From the NCBI GenBank assembly GCA_938041035.1, contig CALHYX010000034.1, forward strand, positions 1 through 64,000: a DNA stretch of 64,000 bases, read 5' to 3'. Numbering within the stretch: position 1 is the first letter of the stretch; each line of letters opens with the position of its first letter. Under the pieces are notes generated by a model. That model was not told the origin of the DNA, did no database searches, and saw only the letters and a program-made list of their open reading frames with translations. Below, piece by piece: positions 48,974 to 58,280 of this stretch. The DNA comes from an uncultured Acidimicrobiales bacterium (lineage in GTDB: Bacteria > Actinomycetota > Acidimicrobiia > Acidimicrobiales > SHLQ01). A program made the position numbers and the translations under genes.

Positions 48974-50368
48974 CTACCCGCCGAGGGAAACGGCGAAGAT
49001 CGTGTCGACACCGTCGTCGTTGGTGAAGTCCTCGACGAAGATCTCGATCTGGCCTCGCTCGAGCGTGCTGACGAGATAGGCGTCGCGCCGGGGCAGGTCC
49101 ACCCCTTCGAACCGGACGGCGCAACCGTCGTCCACATCGACCGCGCCCAGCGGCCCCGGAGGCATGTTGATGAGGAAGTTCTCGTCGACATCGAGGATGT
49201 CGACCTGCAGGGTCGGAACATCGTCGTAGCCCTCGGCGGCCAGATTGTCGCAGGGCACGTCGAGCATCACGATGATGCCGTGGACGACGGCATAGGTCTC
49301 CGTCGACGGGGCGGCGGTCGTCGACGGCGGCACCGTCGTGGTCGGAGGCGGAACCGTCGTGGTCGGCGGTGGCACCGTAGTCGCCGGAACCGTCGTCGGC
49401 GGCACGGTCGTCGGTGTCACGGTGGTCGGTGGCGGCGGAGCGGGAGTGGTCGTCGGAGCCGGCGTCGGCGGGGGCGCCGGGGGGCTGAACGGTTGGGTGG
49501 TGGCGACCGGCGGCGCAGGAGACACCGCCGTGTCGTCGTCGCCCGCGCGCAGCAGCACGAAGGCGGCGATGCCGACGAAACAGAACGCGAGGAACCCGAA
49601 CACGGCGAGCAGGGCGGTTTTGCTGCCTCCACCGGTCGCCGGGGGCGGAGGGGTATACCCCGGCGGCCCGGGCGGACCGCCCGGAGGCGGCACCAGGCCT
49701 GGAGGCGGCGCCGGCTCGTCGTACGCCGCGGGCGCAACGGCCATCGGCGTGGTGGGGGCAGGTGGACTCGGCGGTGGTGCCGGCGTGGCCGGTGGCGGTG
49801 CAGGCGCGGCCGGGGGTGGAGCAGGCGCGGCCGGCGGCGGTGCAGGCGCGGTCGGGGGTGGAGCAGGCGCGGCCGGCGGCGGTGGTGGTGCGGGCGTGGC
49901 CGGCGGCGGCGTTGGACTGGTCGGCGGCGGCGGTGGAACCGGGTCGGTTGGCGGAAGGACGACATCGGAGGAGTCGACGGTCACCGTCTCCATGTCATCG
50001 AGCACGACCGGCGTCAGCACCTGCAGGCTGATCGAACCCTCATCCGATGTGCCCAGCCGAAGTTCGAGGTTCTCATCGATCGGCAACTCGCTGATCTTCT
50101 GTCCCGCATGGAAAGTGCCGTTGGCCGAGCCGTCGTCGACCGCAAACCACCGACCATCGCGTTGCTCCAGGATGAGGTGCGACCGCGAAACGTCGGCCGC
50201 ATCGAGGACGACATCGCTGGTGCTGCCCCGACCGACAACCGCTCTGTCGCCATCTTCCAACACCACTTGTTCACCGTTGGCGTTCACGATGACGATCAGC
50301 ACAAGGCGGTCCCAGCTTTCCTCGACATTACGAGAGTGTCCCACCTCGGTGACGGTCGATCCACTCAC
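48974..50368 (-). CDS. FHA-domain membrane protein with long proline-rich linkers
   Basis: 464 residues. A canonical FHA domain fills about 20-118 (AVVGRGSTSDVVLDAADVSR-SHL, NGTFHAG), with the GR, SxxH and NG motifs that bind phosphothreonine. A 110-residue Pro/Ala linker of APPP repeats follows, then one membrane helix (about 252-275), a second Pro/Thr-rich linker outside the membrane, and a C-terminal extracytoplasmic domain of about 110 residues with two Cys. The plan matches actinobacterial FHA proteins that are substrates or partners of Ser/Thr kinases in wall growth. GTG at 50366-50368 was kept; an internal GTG just before the first FHA strand is possible. It follows the enoyl-CoA hydratase gene by 35 bases. 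Confidence 0.82.
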   Translation of the reverse strand: MSGSTVTEVGHSRNVEESWDRLVLIVIVNANGEQVVLEDGDRAVVGRGSTSDVVLDAADVSRSHLILEQRDGRWFAVDDGSANGTFHAGQKISELPIDENLELRLGTSDEGSISLQVLTPVVLDDMETVTVDSSDVVLPPTDPVPPPPPTSPTPPPATPAPPPPPAAPAPPPTAPAPPPAAPAPPPAAPAPPPATPAPPPSPPAPTTPMAVAPAAYDEPAPPPGLVPPPGGPPGPPGYTPPPPATGGGSKTALLAVFGFLAFCFVGIAAFVLLRAGDDDTAVSPAPPVATTQPFSPPAPPPTPAPTTTPAPPPPTTVTPTTVPPTTVPATTVPPPTTTVPPPTTTVPPSTTAAPSTETYAVVHGIIVMLDVPCDNLAAEGYDDVPTLQVDILDVDENFLINMPPGPLGAVDVDDGCAVRFEGVDLPRRDAYLVSTLERGQIEIFVEDFTNDDGVDTIFAVSLGG

Positions 50369-50403
50369 CCCACGGTCGTTTTCCCATCGAAACGCGACGG
50401 CTC

Positions 50404-51207
50404 CTAGCGGCCGCGGAAGGTGGCGTCGCGTTTCTCGATCCAGGCCATCGCCGCCTCCACAACGTCCTCGGTCGCGAAGTTGACCGTCTGGGCGCGGCCC
50501 TCGTCGAACAACGACTGGGCCATCGACTGCGACATCGAATTGTTCAACAGGGCCTTCGACATGCTCAACGCGATCGGTGGGCCCGCAGCCACCCGGGATG
50601 CCCAGTCCTGCACGAAGCCGTCGAGTTCAGCAGCTGCGACGACCCGGTTCACCAGCCCCATCTCCGCCGCCGTCTCCGCGGAGATCACCTCGGCCAATAG
50701 CACCAACTCCTTGGCCTTGTGCAGGCCGATCAGCCGGGGCAGCAGCCACGAACCGCCACCATCGATCGACAGTCCCCGCCGGGCAAAGATCTCGGAGAAA
50801 CGGGCCCGGTCCGAAGCCACGATGAGGTCACAGCCCAGCGCCAGATTCATCCCGGCGCCCGCGGCTACTCCGTCGACGCGAGCGATCGTTGGCTTGGGCA
50901 TCTCGTGCAGCGCCAACACGCATTCACCCACCCGTTGCATCGACAGCAGTCCGTTCCCTCTCGGGGAGTCGGCGCCGTCACCCGACTGGCCGAGCCCGCC
51001 CACGTCCGCTCCCGAGCAGAAGTCGTCGCCGGCGCCGGTCACCACGACCGCACGCACCGAATCGTCGTATTTGAGTTCGTCGAGCACCGCTTTGAGGCGT
51101 ACCCACCCGTCGGCGGTGACCGCGTTCTTCACCTGCGGTCGGTTCAGCGTCACCGTCGCGACCGCGCCCTCGCGAGCGACCAGGAGTTCCGATTCGTTCT
51201 CGTCCAT
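50404..51207 (-). CDS. Enoyl-CoA hydratase/isomerase family protein
   Basis: 267 residues, crotonase fold. Both oxyanion-hole segments are visible: VVTGAGDDFCSGADVGG and IARVDGVAAGAGMNLALGCD. The catalytic glutamate region is ARFSEIFARRGLSIDGGGSW, where the second acidic residue of true hydratases is Asp in IDGG, so isomerase or ligand-binding variants are possible. The C-terminal helices are normal length. ATG at 51205-51207; weak ribosome site. It lies 45 bases downstream of xsc on the same strand and could share its transcript. A role in fatty-acid or aromatic CoA breakdown is usual for the family; a link to sulfonate use is only positional. Confidence 0.85.
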   Translation of the reverse strand: MDENESELLVAREGAVATVTLNRPQVKNAVTADGWVRLKAVLDELKYDDSVRAVVVTGAGDDFCSGADVGGLGQSGDGADSPRGNGLLSMQRVGECVLALHEMPKPTIARVDGVAAGAGMNLALGCDLIVASDRARFSEIFARRGLSIDGGGSWLLPRLIGLHKAKELVLLAEVISAETAAEMGLVNRVVAAAELDGFVQDWASRVAAGPPIALSMSKALLNNSMSQSMAQSLFDEGRAQTVNFATEDVVEAAMAWIEKRDATFRGR

Positions 51208-51225
51208 GGACCGACGCTACGACCC

Positions 51226-51241
51226 CGACCCGCGTGGGTCG
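51226..51241 (-). terminator. Small hairpin between xsc and enoyl-CoA hydratase genes
   Basis: CGACCC and GGGTCG form a perfect 6-bp stem with a four-base loop, 11 bases past the xsc stop. TTT precedes rather than follows it in the transcription direction, so a weak attenuator is more likely than a full terminator. Confidence 0.3.
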
Positions 51242-51252
51242 AAACAGAGCGC

Positions 51253-53019
51253 CTAGACGAAATCCTTGTACTTGTTGAGGTGGCGAACCGGGGTGGACAG
51301 GGCGTCCTTCCGGAAGGGATCGCCAAGCTCCTTGGTGCACATGATCTCGATCACCGTGGTGACGCGGTTGTTCATCTGGTCGGCAATGGCATCGGTGAGC
51401 GCGGCGCCCACGTTGTCGATCTTGTCGACCCGGACCCCCTTCGCCCCCATGGCCTCGGCGATCTCGGCGTAGTTCTCGCCACCGTCGAGTTCGCCGGCGA
51501 CGAAGCGGCGGCCGTAGAAGTCGACCTGGTTCTTCTTCTCTGCGCCCCACTGCCGGTTGTGGAAGACCACCGCGGTCACCGGGATGTCGTGACGCACCGC
51601 GGTCATGACCTCGGTCATCGACATCGCCCAGGCGCCGTCGCCGGCATAGGAAACCGCGGGACGGTCCGGCGCCGCGGCCTTGGCACCGATGATGGTCGGC
51701 AGTGCGTAACCGCAGTTGCCCCACGACATCGCAGCGAAGAAGCTGCGGGGTTCCTCAAAGCGAAGGTAGGAGTTGGCGACCGAATTGATGTTGCCGATGT
51801 CGGTCGAGACCATGACCCGCGGCGGCATCGCCTTTTCGAGTTCACGCAGCACCTGTCGAGGGTGCAGCCAGTCGCTGGCCTCGGCCTGGGCCTCGGCGAT
51901 CATTTCGAGACTGAACTCGTCGGTCTCGTGGGTCCACTCGTCGAGCTCGGCCTCCCATGCGGTCTGCTCCTCGACCATCGTGGCGGTGCGGGCCTCGAGC
52001 GTCGCGTCGCACGCCAGCTCCCGGTCGGCGATCCGCTCCAGGATCGCCTCCGCGGCGGCACCGGCATCGCCGTGAATGGCGACCGACACCGGCTTCACCA
52101 GGCCGAGCATCTTGTTGTCGGCATCGACCTGAATGATCTTGGCATCGGCCGGCCAGTAGTCCATGTCGTGCTGGGGCAGTGTGCCGAACGGGCCCAACCG
52201 GGTGCCGAGCGCCAACACCACATCGGCCTGGGCGATCAACTTCATCGCCGCCTTGGAGCCCTGGTAGCCGAGCGGGCCACACCATTGGGCGTGCGATGCC
52301 GGGAACGAATCGTTGTGCAGATAGCTGTTGACCACCGGGCAGCCGAGACGCTCGGCGAGGGCAACGCACTCGTCCATCGCGTCACCCATCACCACCCCGC
52401 CGCCGGAGAGCAGCACCGGGAATTCCGCCGCGGCCAGCAGCTCGGCCGCCTCATCCAAACTCTTGCGGCCACCGGCGCCCCGATCGAGAACCTGCGGGGT
52501 GGGTATCTCCACATCGATGTCGCCATAGAAGCGGTCGCGGGGCACGTTCAACTGCGTCGGGCCCATCTCGGACAACGCCCGGTCGAAGCAGCGGGCGGTG
52601 AGCTCGGCCATCCGGCGCTCGTTGTTGACGTGACCCTGATACTTGGTGAACTCCTGGAACATCGGAAGCTGGTTCGCTTCCTGGAACCCGCCGAGGCCGA
52701 TGCCCATCGTCCCCGTTTCCGGCGTGACGATCACGACCGGCGAGTGGGCCCAGAACGCGGCCGCGATAGCGGTCACACAGTTGGAGATACCCGGCCCGTT
52801 CTGGCCGATGACCACGCCATGACGCCCCGACACGCGGGCGAACCCATCGGCCATGTGCGCGGCCCCCTGCTCGTGCACCACCGGCACCAGGCGAATGCCG
52901 GCCGGAGCAAAGATGTCCATGGCGTCCATGAAGGCCGAACCCATGATGCCGAACGCCACCGATACGCCCTGGGCAACCAGGGTCTCCACGAACGCTTCAC
53001 TCGGCGTCATACGCGTCAT
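51253..53019 (-). CDS. xsc: Sulfoacetaldehyde acetyltransferase (TPP-dependent)
   Basis: 588 residues, the usual length for Xsc. It converts sulfoacetaldehyde and phosphate to acetyl phosphate and sulfite with thiamine diphosphate, the key C-S cleavage of taurine and isethionate catabolism. Family-specific segments are present: MTPSEAFVETLVAQGV, FGIMGSAFMDAMDIF, HEQGAAHMADGFAR with the TPP-activating Glu, IGQNGPGISNCVTA, GPLGYQGSKAAMKLI and DYWPADAKIIQVDADNK. The TPP/Mg motif is GDGAWAMSMTEVMTAVRH to FHNRQW. Acetolactate synthase is the nearest alternative, but the GPLGYxGSKAAM and DYWP stretches favour Xsc. ATG at 53017-53019 was set by GGAG six bases upstream. Divergent from an IclR regulator. 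Confidence 0.88.
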   Translation of the reverse strand: MTRMTPSEAFVETLVAQGVSVAFGIMGSAFMDAMDIFAPAGIRLVPVVHEQGAAHMADGFARVSGRHGVVIGQNGPGISNCVTAIAAAFWAHSPVVIVTPETGTMGIGLGGFQEANQLPMFQEFTKYQGHVNNERRMAELTARCFDRALSEMGPTQLNVPRDRFYGDIDVEIPTPQVLDRGAGGRKSLDEAAELLAAAEFPVLLSGGGVVMGDAMDECVALAERLGCPVVNSYLHNDSFPASHAQWCGPLGYQGSKAAMKLIAQADVVLALGTRLGPFGTLPQHDMDYWPADAKIIQVDADNKMLGLVKPVSVAIHGDAGAAAEAILERIADRELACDATLEARTATMVEEQTAWEAELDEWTHETDEFSLEMIAEAQAEASDWLHPRQVLRELEKAMPPRVMVSTDIGNINSVANSYLRFEEPRSFFAAMSWGNCGYALPTIIGAKAAAPDRPAVSYAGDGAWAMSMTEVMTAVRHDIPVTAVVFHNRQWGAEKKNQVDFYGRRFVAGELDGGENYAEIAEAMGAKGVRVDKIDNVGAALTDAIADQMNNRVTTVIEIMCTKELGDPFRKDALSTPVRHLNKYKDFV

Positions 53020-53060
53020 CACAAACTCCAAAACTCAAACGGGCGGAAGGGGGCGTTTCG

Positions 53061-53104
53061 CACAGCGTCTCACGGCGTTTCCACGGCGTTTCCACGATGT
53101 GAAA
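53061..53104. promoter_or_regulatory. Phased 11-bp repeat array, putative IclR operator
   Basis: Two exact copies of CACGGCGTTTC (53071-53081, 53082-53092) are flanked by the related CACAGCGTCT (53061-53070) and CACGATGTGAA (53093-53103), giving an array with about one helical turn per unit. The right end also forms an imperfect palindrome TTTCCACGATGTGAAA (53089-53104). It lies in the 220-base region between xsc and the IclR gene, the expected place for the IclR protein to bind. Confidence 0.5.
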
Positions 53105-53239
53105 TCGATATTCTAACTCGGCGATCATGGCCATGGGCCAAGCCAAAGTCAACACCAATCTCGCACCTCGAACGTGCGCCGCGGTGGAATCCCGACTACC
53201 GATGGAGTCTCTCGTCCATTCGAACCCGCCAGGTCGTCC

Positions 53240-54022
53240 GTGTCACCGTCCGCCAAGTCTGATCCGAAGAAGTCGAACGGCTCCGGCCAGGCGTCGGGAA
53301 CCCAGGCCATCGACCGCGCCCTCCAGGTTCTGTCGTCGTTCGTTTTCGCCCCCGAGCAGGGCATCACCGACCTTGCCAGACGCGCCGACCTGAGCCCCAG
53401 CACCGTCCACCGCATCGTGCGGGCACTCGTGGCCGCCGGGTACCTCGATCAGAGCGAACTCACGGACCGATACCGACTGGGGCACGCGGCCCTGGTGCTG
53501 GGCCAGAGCGCCCGAGATGCCCTCGGGTTCGACCGGGCGCTCCCGATGCTCGAACAACTGGGCGGCGAAACGGGCGAGTCGGTCAACATGGGCGTGCGCG
53601 ACGGAGGCGACGTCGTCGTTGTGCTGCGCGTGGAATCGGTGCAGCCGCTGCGCTTCGATCAACCCGCCGGCACCCGGATCGCCCTCCACTGCTCCTCGAT
53701 GGGGAAGTGTCTGCTGGCGTTCGGCGACGACTCGCTCGACGACCTCGAGCTGCGGCAGGTCACGCCCACGACCATCGCGACCAGGCCCGCGTTGCGCTCG
53801 GAGCTCGACCGCATCCGCACCGCGGGTTTCGCCACCGACAGCGAGGAGAGCATCGCCGGCGTGAGCTGCGTCGGTGCCCCGATCCTCAACAGCGCGGGTG
53901 ACGCGGTCGCCGCGATCGCCATCCAGGCCCCGACCGTGCGGATGACCAAGGAGCGCCAGGAACACCTCGGCCGCCGGGCCCGACAGGTCGCCGACGACAT
54001 CAGTGAGGCGATGCGACTGTAG
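53240..54022 (+). CDS. IclR-family transcriptional regulator
   Basis: 260 residues. An N-terminal winged helix-turn-helix (IDRALQVLSSFVFAPEQGIT, DLSPSTVHRIVRALVAAGYL) and the C-terminal IclR effector domain (about 95-255: RDGGDVVVVLRVESVQPLRF, GTRIALHCSSMGKCLLAF, GVSCVGAPILNSAGDAVAAI) are complete. IclR proteins sense small organic acids and control adjacent catabolic genes. Divergence from xsc suggests control of sulfonate use. GTG at 53240 was chosen with AGGT seven bases upstream; an earlier start adds an unstructured stretch. It is convergent with the Fe-ADH gene. Confidence 0.87.
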   Translation: MSPSAKSDPKKSNGSGQASGTQAIDRALQVLSSFVFAPEQGITDLARRADLSPSTVHRIVRALVAAGYLDQSELTDRYRLGHAALVLGQSARDALGFDRALPMLEQLGGETGESVNMGVRDGGDVVVVLRVESVQPLRFDQPAGTRIALHCSSMGKCLLAFGDDSLDDLELRQVTPTTIATRPALRSELDRIRTAGFATDSEESIAGVSCVGAPILNSAGDAVAAIAIQAPTVRMTKERQEHLGRRARQVADDISEAMRL

Positions 54023-54087
54023 GAGACGGCGGAGCGGGTAGAGACGGCGGCTGCAGATCGCCGGCCAGCGTCCGCCATCACCCGTCA

Positions 54088-55395
54088 TCACCAGTAGCGA
54101 AGCGCCCCCTCGTAGAGCGACGTCAGGATCTGCCGATCGATCTCGATGGGCGCATTGTCGAGCAAACGGCGTTGCGGAAGCGCACCCTCCACCAGTCCCG
54201 CGATGTCCTCGGCCCCGTAGCCGACCCCTTCGAGCCCGTTGGGCATGCCCGTCGACTTCATCAACCGCACCACCTGGTCCGCCAGCACCTCCCCGGATTC
54301 GGCATCGCCGAGGTCGGCGACGTCGGCCCCAAGCCACTCCGCACCGTCGCGATGGCGATCGGGACTGTTCGTGCCCGTGTGACGAAACACCGATGGCGAG
54401 TTCACGATCACCGACATGCCGTGCGGAACCATGGGCTGATCGCTCGGATACCCGTCGGGGAGAAAGTCGCGCACCAGACCCGACACCGAATACGACATGC
54501 CGTGGGGTGCGTGGCAGCCGGCGTTGCCGAACGCGATGCCGGCGAGGGTCGACGCCCACATGAGCTGATGCCGGGCTTCGACATCGGCGGCATCGGCGAC
54601 GCCGCGCTCGAGGAACCGCCCGATGAGCCGAAGCGCCTCCGCACAACCCAGGTCGCTCCACGGGTTCGCGCCCTGGCTTGCGGGGCGGACCGATGGGCGA
54701 CTCGGTGCCGGTCGCCGGTTGTACGGCCGGGCGGTGTAGGACTCAAGGGCATGGCTCAACACATCGAATGCACTCGAGGCCACGACATTGGCGGGCAGCG
54801 TGAGCGTGCAATCCGGATCCACCAGGGCGCGGGTAGGACGGATCATCTTCGACGCGATGCCCGTCTTGGCCTTCATCTCGAGCAGGTCGAACACCGCGAT
54901 GCCGGTGCATTCGCTGCCGGTTCCCGAGGTGGTCGGGCAGGCGATGTGCGGGCGCAGGGGCCCCGGCACCGGCGCGCCGTGGCCAATCGGGGCGTTCACA
55001 TAGGCCAGGAAGTCCGCCGGATGCGACGAGTACAGATTGGCCGCTTTGGCGGTATCGATCACCGAACCTCCCCCGACGGAGATGAACCCGTCGACACCCG
55101 CGTCGACGGCGAACGTCGTCGCGGCTTGGAACGACGCATCGGTCGGTTCGACGCGGACGGCGTCGTACAGGGCGACATCGACACCCGCGGCCCGAAGGCT
55201 GTCGCGCACCACCGCCACGTGCACGGTCTTGGCGAGCGTGCGGTCGGTGAAGAGCGCTATGCGCGAGATGCCGAGGCCGCGAGCAACGTCGCCGGCCTCG
55301 AGCAGGCATCCCGCACCGAACGTAAGGTTCGAAGCATCGACGCTGAACGCACTATCGGCCCCGTCGAGTCCCAACTCGTAGTGGCGACAGAACAT
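54088..55395 (-). CDS. Iron-containing alcohol dehydrogenase, hydroxyacid-oxoacid transhydrogenase (HOT)-like
   Basis: 435 residues. It shows the group III Fe-ADH fold: NAD-site [36 protein letters not shown], and metal His in [16 protein letters not shown] and [13 protein letters not shown]. The longer form with an insertion around residues 230-250 and [15 protein letters not shown] resembles ADHFE1/HOT enzymes. These oxidise 4-hydroxybutyrate and other hydroxyacids while reducing 2-oxoglutarate to D-2-hydroxyglutarate, without free NAD. ATG at 55393-55395 was chosen because the family begins shortly before; the longer frame is implausible. It is divergent (83 bases) from a D-2-hydroxyglutarate dehydrogenase-like gene, which supports this assignment. 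Confidence 0.82.
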   Translation of the reverse strand: MFCRHYELGLDGADSAFSVDASNLTFGAGCLLEAGDVARGLGISRIALFTDRTLAKTVHVAVVRDSLRAAGVDVALYDAVRVEPTDASFQAATTFAVDAGVDGFISVGGGSVIDTAKAANLYSSHPADFLAYVNAPIGHGAPVPGPLRPHIACPTTSGTGSECTGIAVFDLLEMKAKTGIASKMIRPTRALVDPDCTLTLPANVVASSAFDVLSHALESYTARPYNRRPAPSRPSVRPASQGANPWSDLGCAEALRLIGRFLERGVADAADVEARHQLMWASTLAGIAFGNAGCHAPHGMSYSVSGLVRDFLPDGYPSDQPMVPHGMSVIVNSPSVFRHTGTNSPDRHRDGAEWLGADVADLGDAESGEVLADQVVRLMKSTGMPNGLEGVGYGAEDIAGLVEGALPQRRLLDNAPIEIDRQILTSLYEGALRYW

Positions 55396-55478
55396 GACGC
55401 ACCCCCGCTTCCAACATCGTCGTGTTCGGAGACTAGCCACCGCGCCCGGCCGGTTCGCCCGATGGGATTTCGGTTCCG

Positions 55479-58247
55479 ATGACCGACGCCCGCGACCTTG
55501 CGACCGATCTCGTCACCCGCACGGTGTACGCCACCGACAACTCGATCTACCAGATCGAACCCCATGGGGTGGCCGTTCCCGGCTCCGCTGCCGAGGTCGC
55601 GGCGCTCGTCGCCCGCAACCATCGCTCTGAGACCCGCCGACCGATCGTCGCCCGCGGTGGCGGCACGGGTACCAACGGCCAGAGCCTCACCGACGGCATC
55701 GCCATCGACGTTCGCCGGAGGCTCAACCGCATCATCGCCATCGACCCGGTCGCTCGCACCGCGGTCGTCGAACCCGGCGTGGTCGCCGGTCAGCTGAACG
55801 CGGCGCTCGCTGAGCACGACCTCTTCTGGGCGCCCCACACGTCGACGCTGAACCGGGCGACCGTCGGCGGCATGATCTCCACCGACGCGGCGGGCAAAGG
55901 GTCGCTCGTGTTTGGCCGGGCGCACAACCACGTCCTTGAACTCGATGTCGTGCTCGCCGACGGCAGCGAGTTTCACGCCCGTCCGGTCCCGGTGGCCGAA
56001 GCCGAACGGCTTGCGTCCCAAGGCGACGCAACGGGTGCGCTGTGGTCGGCGCTGCTGGAGCTGCCGCTCGCCGAGGGCGATGACCACGCCTTGCCCGAGC
56101 TCGCTCGGGGGTTCAGCGGCTATGGCATCGATCGGGTACGGCACGACGGTCTGATCGACCCGGTGCCACTCCTGGTGGGCGCCGAGGGAACGCTGGCGGT
56201 CATCACCCGAGCCACGCTGCGACTCACTCCGCTCCCCGCCCACACGCTGCTGATCGTGGCCAGCTATGACAGCTTTGCCGATGCCCTCGACGACGCCGTC
56301 GACCTTGCGTCGCTGACCTCGCCCACCGCGATCGAGACGTTCGACGAAACGACGCTGGACCGGGGCCGGGCATCGCCGGCCTGGCCGGCGCTCGGCAAGG
56401 TGGTCGGCGACCATCGCGGTTCGGTCCTGCTCCTCGAATACACCTCCAGCGAACCCATCGACGCCGCACCGATCGAAGCCGCGCTCACCGGCACCGGACG
56501 CCATCGCGCCCGCCGGACGATTCTGGATCCCGACGAGCGGGCCGACGCCTGGAAGGTACGCGCCGACGCCGTCGGGCTCCTCGCCAAGGTCGCCACCGGC
56601 GGTCCACAGCGCAGCGCCCGACCCACCGCGATGGTCGAGGATTGTGCCGTGCCCGTCGCTCGGATGGGCCACTTCATCGCCGAGTTCCGTTCCCTGCTGG
56701 ACGGCTTCGGCCTCGACTACGCGATGTTCGGTCACGCCGACGTCGGCTGCGTGCACGTGCGCCCCGCCCTCGACACGACCGACCCCGAGCACGAACGACT
56801 CGTCCGACGGGTGACCGACGCCGTGGTCGACCTCGTCGCCGCCCACCAGGGTGTTCTGTGGGGCGAACACGGGCGCGGGTTTCGGGGCGGGTCGGCTGAG
56901 CGCTTCCTGTCCGCCGACACCATCGCCATCATGCGCGCGATCAAGACGGCCTTTGACCCCGACGACCTGCTCAACCCCGGCAAGCTGTACCGACCCCTCG
57001 CCAGCGCGGAGCCGGTCGTGGCCGTGGACGAACCCCCACTGCGCGGCCAGGTGGACCGCCGCGTGCCGATCGAGGTGCGCCAGGAGTTCTCGTCGGCCTT
57101 CGCCTGCAACGGCAACGGCCTTTGTCACCACTACGACTCGGCCGAGGTCATGTGCCCGTCCTACAAGGTCACCGGCGACCCGGCGCTGTCGCCCAAGGGC
57201 CGAGCCGACCTGCTGCGCGCCTGGCTCGCGCAACGCGAGTCGGACCCGAATCCGGCGTTCGAGGACGCCATCGCAGCCAACCTCCACGAGTGCCTGTCGT
57301 GCTCGGCGTGCACGGGTCACTGCCCGGTTGCGGTCGACATCCCGGAACTGAAGTCGCGGTTCCTCGACGCCTACTACGCGACCCGCCGCCGACCCGCGGC
57401 GCACGCGATCCTGAGCCGCTTCGAGCAGGCGGCGGTCGCCGGTGCGCGGTTCGGCCCGGTCGGCCGCCTCGGCGCCCCGCTCGCCGGCCGGCTGCTCGGA
57501 CTGGTCGACCTGCCCGTGCCGCCCAGGGGCGTCGGCCCCGCGCCGCGGCGATTCGATGCCCGTACCGCTTCCGCCGATGAGGTCGTGATCCTCGCCGACG
57601 TGTTCACCGCAACCCTCGAACCCTCGACGCTGCGGGCCACCACGTCGGTACTCGAGCGCCTCGGCTACCGGGTGAGCGTGTCGCCCTTCGTCGGTTCGGG
57701 AAAGTTCGATCACGTGAAGGGCAGGCGGGCGGCGTTCACGAAGACGGCGAACCGCCAGGCCGCCCTGGTGGCCGACATCACCGCCGCCGGGGCCACGGCG
57801 ACGGTGATCGAGCCGGCCGTCGCCCTGCTGCACCATCATGAGTACCCCGCCGTATCAGCCCGATACCCGAGTGGCGACGTTCAGCCGCTGGTCGATCTCA
57901 TCGACGCCCGCAGCGAACGGCTCGGCGAGGTCGACCATCCACAACCGGTGGCGCTACTCGGTCACTGCACCGAGCGGGCCACCGCCCCGTCCTGGCTTTC
58001 GACCTGGGCCCGACTGCTCGAATCGGTCGGGCACACCGTGCGTGCGCCCGACCTCGGGTGCTGCGGGATGGCCGGAATCTTCGGCCACGAGCGGGAGAAC
58101 AGGGAGATGTCGAGCCGGCTCTACGAGCAGGGCTGGGCTCGCGCCGTCGCCGACGCGGGCACGGTCGCGGCGACCGGCTATTCCTGTCGATCGCAGATGC
58201 TGCGTCACGGCGCCGCCCCGCCGAGCCATCCCGTCCACCTGCTGTAG
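55479..58247 (+). CDS. FAD/Fe-S D-2-hydroxyglutarate dehydrogenase-like oxidoreductase (YdiJ type)
   Basis: 922 residues. The N-terminal PCMH-type FAD domain (about 20-235) has [12 protein letters not shown] and [20 protein letters not shown]. An FAD-linked oxidase C-terminal domain extends to about 510 ([22 protein letters not shown]). A ferredoxin-like unit at about 545-625 has CNGNGLC..VMCPS and [20 protein letters not shown] for two 4Fe-4S clusters. The C-terminus has the CCG-like heterodisulfide motif [13 protein letters not shown]. This is the architecture of YdiJ, a D-2-hydroxyglutarate dehydrogenase that passes electrons to an external acceptor. Glycolate or D-lactate oxidation are alternatives. 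ATG 55479; ribosome site weak. The aminotransferase gene follows after 33 bases. Confidence 0.85.
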   Translation: MTDARDLATDLVTRTVYATDNSIYQIEPHGVAVPGSAAEVAALVARNHRSETRRPIVARGGGTGTNGQSLTDGIAIDVRRRLNRIIAIDPVARTAVVEPGVVAGQLNAALAEHDLFWAPHTSTLNRATVGGMISTDAAGKGSLVFGRAHNHVLELDVVLADGSEFHARPVPVAEAERLASQGDATGALWSALLELPLAEGDDHALPELARGFSGYGIDRVRHDGLIDPVPLLVGAEGTLAVITRATLRLTPLPAHTLLIVASYDSFADALDDAVDLASLTSPTAIETFDETTLDRGRASPAWPALGKVVGDHRGSVLLLEYTSSEPIDAAPIEAALTGTGRHRARRTILDPDERADAWKVRADAVGLLAKVATGGPQRSARPTAMVEDCAVPVARMGHFIAEFRSLLDGFGLDYAMFGHADVGCVHVRPALDTTDPEHERLVRRVTDAVVDLVAAHQGVLWGEHGRGFRGGSAERFLSADTIAIMRAIKTAFDPDDLLNPGKLYRPLASAEPVVAVDEPPLRGQVDRRVPIEVRQEFSSAFACNGNGLCHHYDSAEVMCPSYKVTGDPALSPKGRADLLRAWLAQRESDPNPAFEDAIAANLHECLSCSACTGHCPVAVDIPELKSRFLDAYYATRRRPAAHAILSRFEQAAVAGARFGPVGRLGAPLAGRLLGLVDLPVPPRGVGPAPRRFDARTASADEVVILADVFTATLEPSTLRATTSVLERLGYRVSVSPFVGSGKFDHVKGRRAAFTKTANRQAALVADITAAGATATVIEPAVALLHHHEYPAVSARYPSGDVQPLVDLIDARSERLGEVDHPQPVALLGHCTERATAPSWLSTWARLLESVGHTVRAPDLGCCGMAGIFGHERENREMSSRLYEQGWARAVADAGTVAATGYSCRSQMLRHGAAPPSHPVHLL

Positions 58248-58280
58248 GTGACCCGTCCCCGGGGGTGCCGGGCGACCTGG

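Noticed and set aside
48290..50407. 705-codon plus-strand open frame
   Set aside because: Opposite the FHA proline-rich gene and its neighbours; its Arg/Gly-rich repeats are the reverse complement of the APPP linker.
51253..53019. Acetolactate synthase large subunit
   Set aside because: TPP fold is shared, but the GPLGYxGSKAAM and DYWPxDAKIIQVD segments and the missing small-subunit gene fit Xsc better.
50719..53262. 847-codon plus-strand open frame
   Set aside because: Antisense to xsc and the enoyl-CoA hydratase; no recognisable domain and His/Arg/Gly bias typical of high-GC shadows.
55257..57839. 860-codon minus-strand open frame
   Set aside because: Antisense to the FAD/Fe-S dehydrogenase, which has complete FAD and cluster motifs.
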